IMG/VR virus record: IMGVR_UViG_3300025141_011586
Coordinates: 1-64,000 of that record
Direction: 5' to 3' (one strand)
Length of the DNA stretch: 64,000 nt
Origin: a virus
Part shown: positions 1 through 10,300 of the stretch, piece by piece
How positions within the stretch are numbered: position 1 is the stretch's first letter
Layout: each line of letters opens with the position of its first letter
The notes under the pieces: model-generated
Seen by the model: the letters and a program-made list of their open reading frames with translations, nothing else
Database searches by the model: none
Told to the model about the DNA's origin: nothing
Made by a program: the position numbers and the translations under genes

Positions 1-1
1 C

Positions 2-760
2 TCTCAATCACCAAACGTTGGCGACAACTATATTATTACATATCGCATAGGCGGAGGGTCTAGGGGAAACATAAGAAGTAACGCTATTAATACTTCGATT
101 ACTGGGGCTATAGGGGCTACAGAGTATGTCGGGGAAATAACAAATACTTCTGTTGGAGTTGGGGGAGCAGATGCAGAAACTGTGGATCATGCAAAGAGGT
201 ATGCTCCTCAAACGTTTAGAAGGCAAGACAGAATCGTTACTCTCCCAGACTTCGAAGCATTCGCTAATACTTTTATTTCCAAGTATGGATCGGTTGGAAA
301 AGCTACAGCCTCAGTAAGAAAAGCTTTTAGTTCAGCTAATGTAATTGATATTTATGTGTTGGAGAAAGCTAATGATTTACAATTAAGACGGGCAACCCCG
401 CAATTTAAGAGTGAGCTTCTTACAGCAATGAACAGGAAGAAGATGCTCACAGATGAATTAGTGGTGGTTGATGGTTTGATCAGAGCCTTGGACTTAGTGG
501 TTACTGTTAGAATTGATAAAGAACTTGAAAGAATGGAACCAGAAATACAAACAGTAGTAAGAGATAATATTTTAAAGTATTTCTTCGTTGATAACATAGA
601 ATTTGGGCAGGCTTTATATCTTCAAGATTTAGCTAGATCAATTCATAATGTTGAAGCTGTTCGGTTTGCTACTGTGGATAATATTTCTGATGATATCATG
701 GTTGAACATAATGAAATTATTCAACTAAATAACCTTACAATAAATATGATTTCGATATAA
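2..760 (+). CDS. Baseplate wedge protein, gp6/J family (5' partial)
   Basis: The reading frame is open from the left edge, so the start lies outside the window; about 252 C-terminal residues are visible. The segment GGADAET followed by AKRYAPQTFRRQDRIVTLPD is typical of the baseplate J / T4 gp6 family, where a conserved GGxDxE and an RaVT-D motif precede the C-terminal domain. Family members form the ring of dimers that ties baseplate wedges together around the hub. The stop codon abuts the ATG of the next gene, which carries a P2 gpI-like domain; this J-then-I order is the usual one in contractile tails. No oddities are visible in the part present. Confidence 0.75.
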   Translation, partial: SQSPNVGDNYIITYRIGGGSRGNIRSNAINTSITGAIGATEYVGEITNTSVGVGGADAETVDHAKRYAPQTFRRQDRIVTLPDFEAFANTFISKYGSVGKATASVRKAFSSANVIDIYVLEKANDLQLRRATPQFKSELLTAMNRKKMLTDELVVVDGLIRALDLVVTVRIDKELERMEPEIQTVVRDNILKYFFVDNIEFGQALYLQDLARSIHNVEAVRFATVDNISDDIMVEHNEIIQLNNLTINMISI

Positions 761-3700
761 ATGGTATTTAATCCTAGATATTTTGATCCGAGAAAAAGGA
801 AATATACAAAAAGGAACTATGATGAAGCTATAAAAATCATAGTTCCTGGGATGTATCTGCAAGATGATCTTGACCTAAGTGGGACTGAATTAGATCCTAT
901 TGAGGATATAATTAATAGCCATGTTAGAGCAGCAGATATCATGTCAACTGCTGGAAGTGGTTTATTTGTTAGTGCTATTCCTGGAACTTACCTCTCTTCA
1001 ATTAATAACGCTTCTGGATTATCACATTACTTTATAAAACAAAATAATCTAACTCGAATAACTCCAGAAGATTTTGAGAGATTTATTCTCCACCCGTTAT
1101 CAGTTAGTATAAAAAGCTTTGATACTAGTAATTCCTTTGGTGCATTTGTCTCTGGTACTCTCCTCCCTAGAATTACCATAGATCATTTTGAGGATAATCT
1201 TCGGAAGACTGGAGGGGTGTATGCGGATAGTCCCTCAGGCACACACAAGTATTTAATTGAAAACTTGAGTTGGTTATACTTCCTTAATTCAAGTGGCTCG
1301 CCAGGAGCATCCTCATCCCCAACTCCTATATGGAGAACAGATAGAAGTACTGAGTATTATCGAAAAGGTCGCCGTTATGATGGCTCGTCTATAGTTAGTG
1401 GCCTTATGGTTCATAAGCTATACGCTGGGCAGACCATAGAACTTAATGATGCTATGAAAGCTTTTTCAGAGTATCTATTTAGAAATTATGAGGTTTGTGG
1501 CGGTTGGAGAGATAATAACCTTATACCAGCTAAATATAGGCCTTTTAACCATTTACCCTCAGGAATCGGAGGTGGATTTTCGGGAACCTGGACTAGTGGT
1601 ACTCAGCAATTAGACAAACTTAATACTTTAGTTGATGTCATATATTCCCCAAAACTCATGGATATACATGACGATAAAGTTAAAGATGCCTTCTTTAAAT
1701 ATTTGGTTCATAAGTCTGGATTAGGAGATACTCTTTTTACAAAGCAACTTTCAGGTACGGTTGGGGCAGGCCCTTTCCATAAATTACTTAAAGCATACTC
1801 TTATTCGTTTGCAGATGTAACAGATAAAGTAGAAAATATTAATGCTCTTTATGATATAGAGCAGTGCCCAAAACAATTTCTCCCCTACATAGCAGACTTG
1901 ATCGGGTGGAATTTGCTAGGATCAGACCCAGAAAGGCATAGGCTTCAACTAAAAAATGCAGTTGATATTTATAAAAGGTCTGGAACTAAGGAGTCGATTC
2001 AGATTGCTACCAATGCGTTGTTTGCTGACGCATTAAACGTTTCTGGGGATGTTCATGAGTTATGGGAATCCTATATTCCATTCTTAGCTTATTATGCTAT
2101 AGCTACAGAATCAAAATATTTTAGAACTTTTGATGATTGGACACCAGACTTAGCTCAGAGATTAGGGGTTAAAGGGTATTCAATTAGCAGCATGGATGAT
2201 AATATTCGTCATGCAGTAGATACAATTCTTTTGCATTTGGTGGCACTCCATCCAAAAGCCTTTATCTTTAACTATAAACCGTTCCCTATTACTGTTGCAA
2301 CGGACAGAAAGGCTACTCTTCCTCCTGGGAAGAAAGTTCCTGATCTATTTGTAACTTTACATGATCCTGATTTTATCTTTGATTATAGGGGTAGGGATTA
2401 TCCCATACCTCCTTTCGAGGAAATACCTTATTATCTTCAATGCGAGATAACCGATCAATTTGTAAATGATCTTGCTGAATTGCTTGCTTGTTTTGGGGTG
2501 CGTCGATCTTTTGCTGTAGATGTTAAGGAATACATTAAAGATAATACCTTAAGATCACAGGATAAATTTAGAGATGGGAACGGGTGGCTAATCTTCACTT
2601 CTGGAGTAAATGATCCACCTAATTTTGAAAAGATTGTTTCGAACCCTGCGAAGTATAGAACAGAAGTTCTAAGTATGTGGAATGGGAAGTCTTCTCACTT
2701 CAAAGTATTTTTAGAGGCAGATAGGTTTGATTTCACGGTAGACACTTTAACTAACGCAGGTAAGTATGCCCCCATATATGCAGCAAAACTTGCTAGAGAG
2801 TTTTCCCCAGCACACTCCGTACCAGATATTAGGCTAGAAACTTCAGCTATTGATGAATATCGACCAGGAAATGAGGCTAACAAATCTGAGGGACCTGCTG
2901 ATATTAAAGTTAACCCTAATAAGTCTGAATTCTATACAGGTTATGGACTAATTGAGACCTCCTCAGGAGGGTTCACAACAGGCGGCGGTGTTGGCGCAGC
3001 GTCTGGGGCGAGAACTAGGTATCCGACAGGCCTTGCTAGAGCGGGTGTGTCTGGTACTCACTTTGATGGGTGGCGGAGAACAAGGTATGGTGGAAAGAGG
3101 GAACTCTTTAGGCAACAGAGATCTCAGGATTCTGATGATAATTACGTATTGTTTAAACAAGGCGGGGGTAAGCAGTTCCTAAGGCGGGATGTTAACAGTA
3201 TATATGGGCTTCTTGCTAGCGGGATTACACTTCCAGACGTTGAGGAAACCCCAGTACCAGGAACTCTAGGGGGTGTGGTAGAAGTAGAAAGAAATGCCTT
3301 CCGAAGAAGAAATTTCAAAATGACCCTTCCGACTGAGGGCTACTACGATAGAACAGGATTCAACATGCCTATCTCCTGGGATGCTTCAACAGTGGAAAAA
3401 ACTGTTACTGTGAAGGAAGAAATGCCTTCCGAAGAAGAAATTCCAACTAGAACCATGTCGGTAGGCTTCCTTCCCCTAGGCTATATTCCTTCCACGGGGC
3501 AGTTCTACTCTATATCCAGTTATGACAATCTTCCTGATGTCTATCATATTTGTGAAGATTCCGGTTCATCCAGTATTTTCTCAGGAGTCCCTTCTGCCTC
3601 GTCATTCTTGTGTAGAGGTGCTAGTGGATTAAATAATGATGCATATTATAATATTGGAGCAACTTGGGAAAGACATGATAATTATGTAGATCGTGGACAG

Positions 3701-5386
3701 ACTCCCCCAATAATTAGGGTTATGCATGCTATTAGGGAAAGAGAGAAGTTAGCAAAGGCAGAATATTATGTAAGTTCAAACTTTGATGATTTTGCATATT
3801 TTTATACTTCTTTAAATGCAGAGCAAAGCTTTGCGAATAGCTCCACGGAATTCGATTCGTGGTTCCCTAATAATGTAGATGATTATTATAACTATCAATT
3901 TGGAAGAGGCGTACACCAATTATACAATGCTTATACCAAATACTTTAGAAGACATCTTCTAAGGCCAGATACTCTTTACAATAATGGACCCACTATTTTC
4001 TCCCATGCGTGGGGTCCGCTTCTATTTAATAGTAATTTCGATCTCTCTGGGCCAAATTCAAGTGTTAAGGGTAGTTCTGTTATCTCTACTCATTTAAATT
4101 CTACCTCTAGTTTAACCTTAGACCACCCCTCATTTTCTGGGTCTGTTGTCCCTCAAGCCAACGGAAGACCTTGGTCTGGCTATGCTCACGGTAATCATTA
4201 TTTGTCTGCTGGGGAAGGCATTATGGCTTCTGGTGCTGGGCAGACTTTAGAGATACGAAATAGAAATATAATCAGTGGTGTAGAGTTTATTCATGTGAGT
4301 GGCTCTTCTCCCTTAAATAGTTTCCAGTTGTTTAGGATTGATAGGGCTGGGGCTAAAGGGTTTGGCGAAGATTACTTCGTAGATAATACGCTTATCAAGC
4401 TCAAAGCTATAGATGGATTATCTAGGCTACGTTTCTCTGTTAAAGAAACTAGCGGTCTTACAACAGAGGCTTTATCTTCAACTTATGGCTATCAACGAGA
4501 TGATAATACATTAATACCAGATCATGAATTTAAATTGAGTATTAGAAATATTATCGGAGAAGAAAACGGAAAATATCTTGGTGGAGCTAAATTAGGGGTG
4601 TGGATTCATACTGAGGGGGAGGGGCCATATTTTTGGTCATATACCCCAAAAGGCGTGTGGCAGATGAATGAGGTCTCGGGAATAGGTAGAAAAACAATTC
4701 TTGATGAATTAACTCACTATTATGTTCCCCCCAAAGAGAGTCCCCCAAAACTACCATTTAGATGTATTGATGTAGTTAAGCAAGGGAATAACGTAATTAA
4801 TAATCCATCAGTAATTACGGAGTTTGATAAGGGGGATTACCGTACCGCTGAGTTTACTTTTAATACGTGTAATAATTGTAAATGCGGAATGAAAACAATA
4901 TCACTCACTCCTGATAGAAAATATCATGAGACGTATAGGGATGTTCATAAAGATATTCAAAATTACGTTATTGAAATATTTATGATTCCTGATTCAACGA
5001 ATGATACGAAGTTTGCGCTTATTGATGAGGTTAGTATAGTTGACCTAACCCTCAACGAAAAAACAAGATACGATGCATCAGGAACCCTACACTCAATTCC
5101 ACTATTAGAGAATAGAGGAGAATTTTGTGACAGTGTTAAAGTCCAGATAACTAGGGACGAGCTAAGGGAAATCTTTAGGTTCTTTAATTCTTCTGTGGGA
5201 GTAGGGGCTGCTCTCCCATATGCTAGCAGAGGTGGGCCTATGGCAGGGAAGAGTGGGGCAGATACTTCTGGTATATACGGAGTGAGTGGTGGAGGCAGGC
5301 TAAGTTATAGGCAAGCCCCTGAATGGTATTATTTTGAAAAACAGAGTGGCTATAATAACTTTACAAGGTTGGAAATTGTTAACTGA
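761..5386 (+). CDS. Large baseplate/tail protein with a P2 gpI-like domain
   Basis: 1541 residues, far longer than P2 gpI (about 180). Residues about 358-425 (INALYDIEQCPKQFLPYIAD, then IGWNLLG and YKRSGTKES) match the tail protein I-type domain, which in P2-like and many T4-like phages sits at the baseplate periphery and links to fibres. The rest is unrecognised, rich in Gly, Ser, Tyr and Asn as in virion proteins, and includes a CNNCKCG cluster near residue 1380. The start codon follows the upstream stop directly, and the stop overlaps the next ATG, so the gene is translationally coupled on both sides. Probable role: wedge-to-fibre connector. The domain call is fairly firm; the function of the remainder is unknown. 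Confidence 0.6.
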   Translation: MVFNPRYFDPRKRKYTKRNYDEAIKIIVPGMYLQDDLDLSGTELDPIEDIINSHVRAADIMSTAGSGLFVSAIPGTYLSSINNASGLSHYFIKQNNLTRITPEDFERFILHPLSVSIKSFDTSNSFGAFVSGTLLPRITIDHFEDNLRKTGGVYADSPSGTHKYLIENLSWLYFLNSSGSPGASSSPTPIWRTDRSTEYYRKGRRYDGSSIVSGLMVHKLYAGQTIELNDAMKAFSEYLFRNYEVCGGWRDNNLIPAKYRPFNHLPSGIGGGFSGTWTSGTQQLDKLNTLVDVIYSPKLMDIHDDKVKDAFFKYLVHKSGLGDTLFTKQLSGTVGAGPFHKLLKAYSYSFADVTDKVENINALYDIEQCPKQFLPYIADLIGWNLLGSDPERHRLQLKNAVDIYKRSGTKESIQIATNALFADALNVSGDVHELWESYIPFLAYYAIATESKYFRTFDDWTPDLAQRLGVKGYSISSMDDNIRHAVDTILLHLVALHPKAFIFNYKPFPITVATDRKATLPPGKKVPDLFVTLHDPDFIFDYRGRDYPIPPFEEIPYYLQCEITDQFVNDLAELLACFGVRRSFAVDVKEYIKDNTLRSQDKFRDGNGWLIFTSGVNDPPNFEKIVSNPAKYRTEVLSMWNGKSSHFKVFLEADRFDFTVDTLTNAGKYAPIYAAKLAREFSPAHSVPDIRLETSAIDEYRPGNEANKSEGPADIKVNPNKSEFYTGYGLIETSSGGFTTGGGVGAASGARTRYPTGLARAGVSGTHFDGWRRTRYGGKRELFRQQRSQDSDDNYVLFKQGGGKQFLRRDVNSIYGLLASGITLPDVEETPVPGTLGGVVEVERNAFRRRNFKMTLPTEGYYDRTGFNMPISWDASTVEKTVTVKEEMPSEEEIPTRTMSVGFLPLGYIPSTGQFYSISSYDNLPDVYHICEDSGSSSIFSGVPSASSFLCRGASGLNNDAYYNIGATWERHDNYVDRGQTPPIIRVMHAIREREKLAKAEYYVSSNFDDFAYFYTSLNAEQSFANSSTEFDSWFPNNVDDYYNYQFGRGVHQLYNAYTKYFRRHLLRPDTLYNNGPTIFSHAWGPLLFNSNFDLSGPNSSVKGSSVISTHLNSTSSLTLDHPSFSGSVVPQANGRPWSGYAHGNHYLSAGEGIMASGAGQTLEIRNRNIISGVEFIHVSGSSPLNSFQLFRIDRAGAKGFGEDYFVDNTLIKLKAIDGLSRLRFSVKETSGLTTEALSSTYGYQRDDNTLIPDHEFKLSIRNIIGEENGKYLGGAKLGVWIHTEGEGPYFWSYTPKGVWQMNEVSGIGRKTILDELTHYYVPPKESPPKLPFRCIDVVKQGNNVINNPSVITEFDKGDYRTAEFTFNTCNNCKCGMKTISLTPDRKYHETYRDVHKDIQNYVIEIFMIPDSTNDTKFALIDEVSIVDLTLNEKTRYDASGTLHSIPLLENRGEFCDSVKVQITRDELREIFRFFNSSVGVGAALPYASRGGPMAGKSGADTSGIYGVSGGGRLSYRQAPEWYYFEKQSGYNNFTRLEIVN
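3289..3442 (+). repeat. 26-bp direct repeat pair read in two frames
   Basis: Two identical 26-base copies (3289-3314 and 3417-3442, core ATGCCTTCCGAAGAAGAA) lie 128 bp apart inside the large baseplate gene. The first copy is read as NAFRRRN, the second as EMPSEEE, so the copies are in different reading frames and cannot be explained by a protein-level repeat. Confidence 0.85.
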
Positions 5387-6669
5387 TGAAGCTTAAGGGA
5401 AAAGTTGAGGTTTATAGGGGAAGTGATATAAGGGATGAGAATCTTTTATATGAAGACGATAACCTTATTGTAGATGGTGCTGGGGAGATTGTCGTAAATA
5501 TGCTTACGACTACTCCTAGCTTATCTGCTATCCCTGACTCTCGTTACATATTAGATACTTCTAACTATACTATCCAAGCTATATCTTTTGGCAAAGACAG
5601 AGAAGGGTATAAGCACCATGCTCACTTAGATTGCATGAGTGCAATGGATTACTATAATGTAAATTCTCTTAATATTGCTACTCAGCAAGAACTGTGGGGA
5701 GGGCGGAATAGTGCCTCAGCAGTGGTGTTCGTTTCTGCACATGGGAAGGCTGCTGGAGGGTTCGCTTCTTATTTCCCTAGTGGGGCTGAGGGCGATGTTA
5801 AACACAGCCCAGGGTATAGAATACTACCCAAATTTCCCTCGCCATTAGATACCAAACTGGAGGAGTCTTCTGAGACTCTTTGGGCGACTCCTCAATCGCA
5901 AGATAATACAAATCCTCAATATTTCCCTTCTAATTTTACAGGGACTGAAGTTGATCCAATAACCAACAATGTTAGTGCTGCTTTCGAAGCATTAGGGAGG
6001 ATAGGGCATAATCCTAATGTTGTAGAATTTAGTGGGGGCTTGGGAGAATTCAGAATATTAGGTGGGGCTTATCCTGTGGCAGGGAAGAAAGGTGGGTCTG
6101 CGGGGATCATACTTACTGAACTAGGTCAGCTTCGAGATAAGGGGTATGTTGGTGATAATCCCCTGGGCACCTCTATTTTTACTAGTGCTATATTTTATGG
6201 CAAGTTTAATGAAGCTAGTTCCATGGATTCTAGTGGATACCTTGGGCAAGTATATTCTATGGCTGGGAATGTTGCTCCAAGTAGCGAGTTGTATGGGGGC
6301 ACAAGACTTCCTATAAATAATATCCCCTCAATCCATTTGTCTGGGATGATCGTCTCTGCTCATCCAACCTTTTCGTCTACAGGGGAAGTGATTTATCAAA
6401 CTTATATTCCCTCTGGTGATTTGGGGTTTACCAATTTTTATGGCGGTATATTTAATATGGGCCTGTGGGCACTAGATATAAGAGAAAGCTTAAAGACTGG
6501 AGTGACCCCCCCATATGTGTGGCACCCCACTCAACACTATAGGAAATATAAATTGTTTGCAAAGAAAAGTTTTACTACCAATTTAGCAGAGATTCAAGAT
6601 CATTCCGATGAAGATCCAGGGATGCAGCATTATAAGGATCTTACACTTATTTGGAGAGTATATTTCTGA
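5386..6669 (+). CDS. Putative baseplate/tail-fibre structural protein
   Basis: 427 residues of unknown function. Its start overlaps the previous stop (TGATG arrangement). The N-terminal 70 residues (LYEDDNLIVDGAG, then QAISFGKD) resemble the N-terminus of the next gene (VFDDHNVIVSGMG, then FQVGVSGDD), so the two share a short N-terminal module, probably the part that docks to the baseplate. The body is rich in Gly, Ser, Asn and Tyr with few charged stretches, as expected of a fibre or adaptor. Position within the baseplate block supports a virion role. No enzymatic motif was found. Confidence 0.5.
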   Translation: MKLKGKVEVYRGSDIRDENLLYEDDNLIVDGAGEIVVNMLTTTPSLSAIPDSRYILDTSNYTIQAISFGKDREGYKHHAHLDCMSAMDYYNVNSLNIATQQELWGGRNSASAVVFVSAHGKAAGGFASYFPSGAEGDVKHSPGYRILPKFPSPLDTKLEESSETLWATPQSQDNTNPQYFPSNFTGTEVDPITNNVSAAFEALGRIGHNPNVVEFSGGLGEFRILGGAYPVAGKKGGSAGIILTELGQLRDKGYVGDNPLGTSIFTSAIFYGKFNEASSMDSSGYLGQVYSMAGNVAPSSELYGGTRLPINNIPSIHLSGMIVSAHPTFSSTGEVIYQTYIPSGDLGFTNFYGGIFNMGLWALDIRESLKTGVTPPYVWHPTQHYRKYKLFAKKSFTTNLAEIQDHSDEDPGMQHYKDLTLIWRVYF

Positions 6670-7316
6670 TGAGATTTATTGAAGATTTAGGGATAACAGG
6701 ACACTTACAGATATCAAAGCTCTATAAAGGTAAGCCTGAGGAGATAGTATTTGATGACCATAACGTTATCGTATCGGGTATGGGTGTTGGCTTATCTCAT
6801 ATGTTTTCTGGCTCTGGTTCAGATATAATTACAGATTATCAATTAGACAGGTTTCAAGTCGGTGTGTCAGGGGATGATTCTGCTGGTAGTGCCATATACC
6901 AGTTAAGCGGTCCACTGACAAGTGTCGCTGAGTACGGGGGAGTTGCTTCTAATTTAGGCGTAGTAAGCGCGTTCCAGATAAGGAATGGGGCTCTTACTAC
7001 TGCAAAGACTTCAGTTTATGGCCTGATTCCATTTAAGAATGTAACTCGAATAAATGATACATCAGTAAGGTATACGCTTATTCTAGATGAAGACACAGCT
7101 AATTATACAAATTATGCAGCTAGGCATACTGGATCATGGGCTGTTGGAGACGTGGGTGCAAGGGCTGCTGCGTCTATAAATGAGATAGGGTTATTTATGA
7201 AAAACCCTAGAAATATTATAGGAGGGGCCTCTCTCTTAGTAGCTTACAGAAAGTTTACAGGAATTGTAAAGACTAGTGATTTCTCATTAGTTTTCCGTTG
7301 GACATTGAATTTCTAA
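6669..7316 (+). CDS. Putative baseplate/tail-fibre protein, N-terminal paralogue of the previous gene
   Basis: About 215 residues from the ATG that overlaps the upstream TGA. An in-frame TTG at 6651 would add six residues, but the ATG follows a GGAGAG motif at about 6653 and is preferred. It is a shorter version of the plan seen in the preceding protein: a VIV-G strand motif, a GVSGDD stretch, and a C-terminus ending FRWTLNF, comparable with LIWRVYF at the end of the neighbour. Both ends therefore look related, which suggests an old duplication followed by insertion in the longer copy. Function not recognised; a minor fibre or connector subunit is likely from context. Confidence 0.5.
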   Translation: MRFIEDLGITGHLQISKLYKGKPEEIVFDDHNVIVSGMGVGLSHMFSGSGSDIITDYQLDRFQVGVSGDDSAGSAIYQLSGPLTSVAEYGGVASNLGVVSAFQIRNGALTTAKTSVYGLIPFKNVTRINDTSVRYTLILDEDTANYTNYAARHTGSWAVGDVGARAAASINEIGLFMKNPRNIIGGASLLVAYRKFTGIVKTSDFSLVFRWTLNF

Positions 7317-7320
7317 TATT

Positions 7321-10300
7321 ATGCCTTTTAAACCCACAGATTTCTATACTTTAAGCGGAGCAGCAAAGGTTTATAATTGTTGGACTGGTAAAGTTACTAA
7401 ATTTGATTCCAGTTCGTTCTACAACTGGGAGCAAGATAACGAGCCTGTTTATGATTTAGAAGAAAGAACCTACCTTAACTGGGAGCATGCAGGCTTTCAT
7501 GGGTCTAGTGTTCCAGGCATAATTTACACTGTGTCTGCTCATGCGGTTGAGACTGGTCAGGTTGATTGCAATAGAAATATATTCGCTGATGTAAGTTCTG
7601 CTATCGAGGCTTTGCCTTCTGAAATTAGGTTCCCAGTTCTTATTGAAGTTGCTAACTTTGGTGGCATGGGAGAACTTAATCTTAAGAATATTAAGATTGG
7701 GTATAATGGGTCTTTGGAAATCATAAACCGAAACTTTGCGAAGGTTTATTCTTTGTCAGCAGGGAGTCGCGCAGGGCCTATTACAAGTCGGATTCATACT
7801 TACACCGCTACTCCTAAGCTTGCTCAATATAATTTAATACAATCAGTAAGTGCTGCTGACGTTAGTGCGACATGGAAAGATTCTCATGCAGTCCATATAG
7901 GCTCTAGAGTTCTTAGTGCAACACATCCTAAAGGGGATCCTAGACACACTAATATAAAGAGTGTCTTACAACCAGTTGTCCATAACAGAGCAGGGGATAG
8001 GGCTCCTAGTAGATTGTCTGTAGGAATTAATGGGGCTCTCAGTGGGTCCAATGCGTCAGTTGATGTATTTGTTACCACTCCTTTTGAGGACTCTATTGAG
8101 GCTGTTGGTGCTCCTCACTATTTTGGGGAATACGATGTCAGCACAACTAATCAGATGACGAGTCAGCAAATTAAAATTACTCATGATATTCAAGCAGGAA
8201 CTAATGATCTGGTTACTGGCATGATGTATGGCAATGCGCTATCCTCCATCAATGTTCAAAATTGTGATGGTCCTATCTATATTAGAAATTTCTTTGTAGA
8301 TAGTAATTATGACAGGGAGTCTGGTGTAAATGTTGAGAATTCAAATGTTTGGATAGAGAACTGTGCTTCTATACGAAATGCGGAAGCTGGATTTAATTTT
8401 AAGAACTCTAAGGTTACAATTGCGAGAGGTATTGCTGCCTATAGAAATTATGGAGCAGGTACAGATGGGAGAAGGCTCACTGGTTTGTGGTCGTATGCCA
8501 AACAACAGGACTCAACTTTTGCTGATACAGCAGCAGGATTGAAGGCTTCTAACTCAGAAATAACTTTTAGTGCAACACCACATAAAGAGGATCATGCTTA
8601 TCCTGCTGAATTCCTAATCAACTTTTCTAGAAATGCTAATGGGGTAATTTTAGAGAACTCAAAATTGCAGGGAGGCGTGGCTCAAACAGTTGCTACTGAT
8701 TATTTGAGTGGAACTCAATTTAATATAGAGCTTAATAATGATCATGGGTTAATAGCTAGAAACTCTGTTATAGATCTTGATGGTAAATTAGCAATTTATA
8801 ATAATAACAGGGGAGCCCTCTTAGAGAACTCTACCGCTTATTTGGATACTTTTAGATTTCACGGAAACCAGAGAGAGGCACTCAAGTCTAGGGGTAGTAA
8901 TATAAAATACAATAAGGGCCTGTTACGAATAATGCAAACTCAATCTCCGATCACAACTGGATACAAGGAGTATCCTTTTGATTTTTCGGGCAATGGTCAG
9001 CATATGGTTTTGGAGGGAGGGTCCACCTTTGATCCATTTACTACCTCTTCTATGCCTTTGAAGTATGGGCAAATGAGGTTTACTCACCCCCACGGGATTG
9101 AAACGTCTTCGGCGGCGGCGGCGGGCGATATCGGCATTGACAGTTCGGCAATAGCACCTTTGAGTCCTATAGAAATTAGGGGGGGCTCTACAGCTACTTT
9201 TGTTCATCCTATAATGAGTACGCACTTTCCAGAGGGTAATTTATCAATAGGCCCCGCCGTTTATGGGGCTTGCATTTCTGTTACTGATAATTCAAAGGCG
9301 TTATTTAAAGGGTCTGTTAGTGGGGCAAATGTAATTATAGGCCCCAATGGAACCTCCCACGGACAAGTCTATCCTGAGCAGGCGCGTCTTGCGGGAGTGT
9401 ATGCAGGGCGAAATTCTAATGTCGAATTCAACGGTCCTACTTTTATAGGTAGGTTTGGGGTTGATGTTTTATCTGAAGATAATTCTGTGGCAACGTTTGG
9501 TCCTCACAAAAGATCTCAAGATGGGGCTCTAGACATACAGGGGTGGGCTTTGCGGGATTCTGGCAATCATACTGTTGTTGAGCTTCATGCGGTTAGGTCT
9601 TGCTTAGTTGCTAATAGAAATTCAACTATAAATATGACAGATCTTGGGGACTATAACGCTTGTTGGGATGGGGCAGCTAGAAGTAATCCTGAGTATGACA
9701 CTGGGGCAACTACCAATTATGGGTTGGGAACGTCTTCGTATACAAGGCATGGTAGCATGCAATTTTATCCCAATCCTATTGGAGGTCCTTTATATAAAAA
9801 TAGTGATGAGGGTGGAATGGCTAATTTTGATTCAGATCTAGGCGGGGATAAGGGGCAAAACGGAGATTATACATTCAAGAAGTTTGCTGGATCTCCTACG
9901 ATGCAGGATATCGACGGTGAAAGTTTTGATAGGTGGTACTATTTAACAGATGACCTCTATCAACCAGCCCAAAGGTATGCAGTTAGTGCTGTGACTGCTG
10001 GGGGTATGTGTGTTAGAGCTGTTGGAGGTAGCCATGTTAATGTGAAGAATGTGAACTTCCCTTGTGGGTGGTGGAATCCTTCTGGTCTTATTTACGATAT
10101 AAGTGGTGCGGATCAAGTAGGTAATACTAATCTTTTAAACTTCCATGCGTCTTTCTGTAATAGATTATTCATTTGGAACATTGCAGATAATTCGAGGTTG
10201 CATGCGTCTTTCTGTTCTGTCAGTGGGAGAGACCCCAGAAATATCCCAAGGATAGCTGGGGAAACAGAGATGTATTATGGTCCTAGTGCATTTTATGATA

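Noticed and set aside
2952-3182. Open frames inside the large baseplate gene on both strands
   Set aside because: They have composition of shadow frames and no ribosome sites, and lie wholly inside a well-supported gene.
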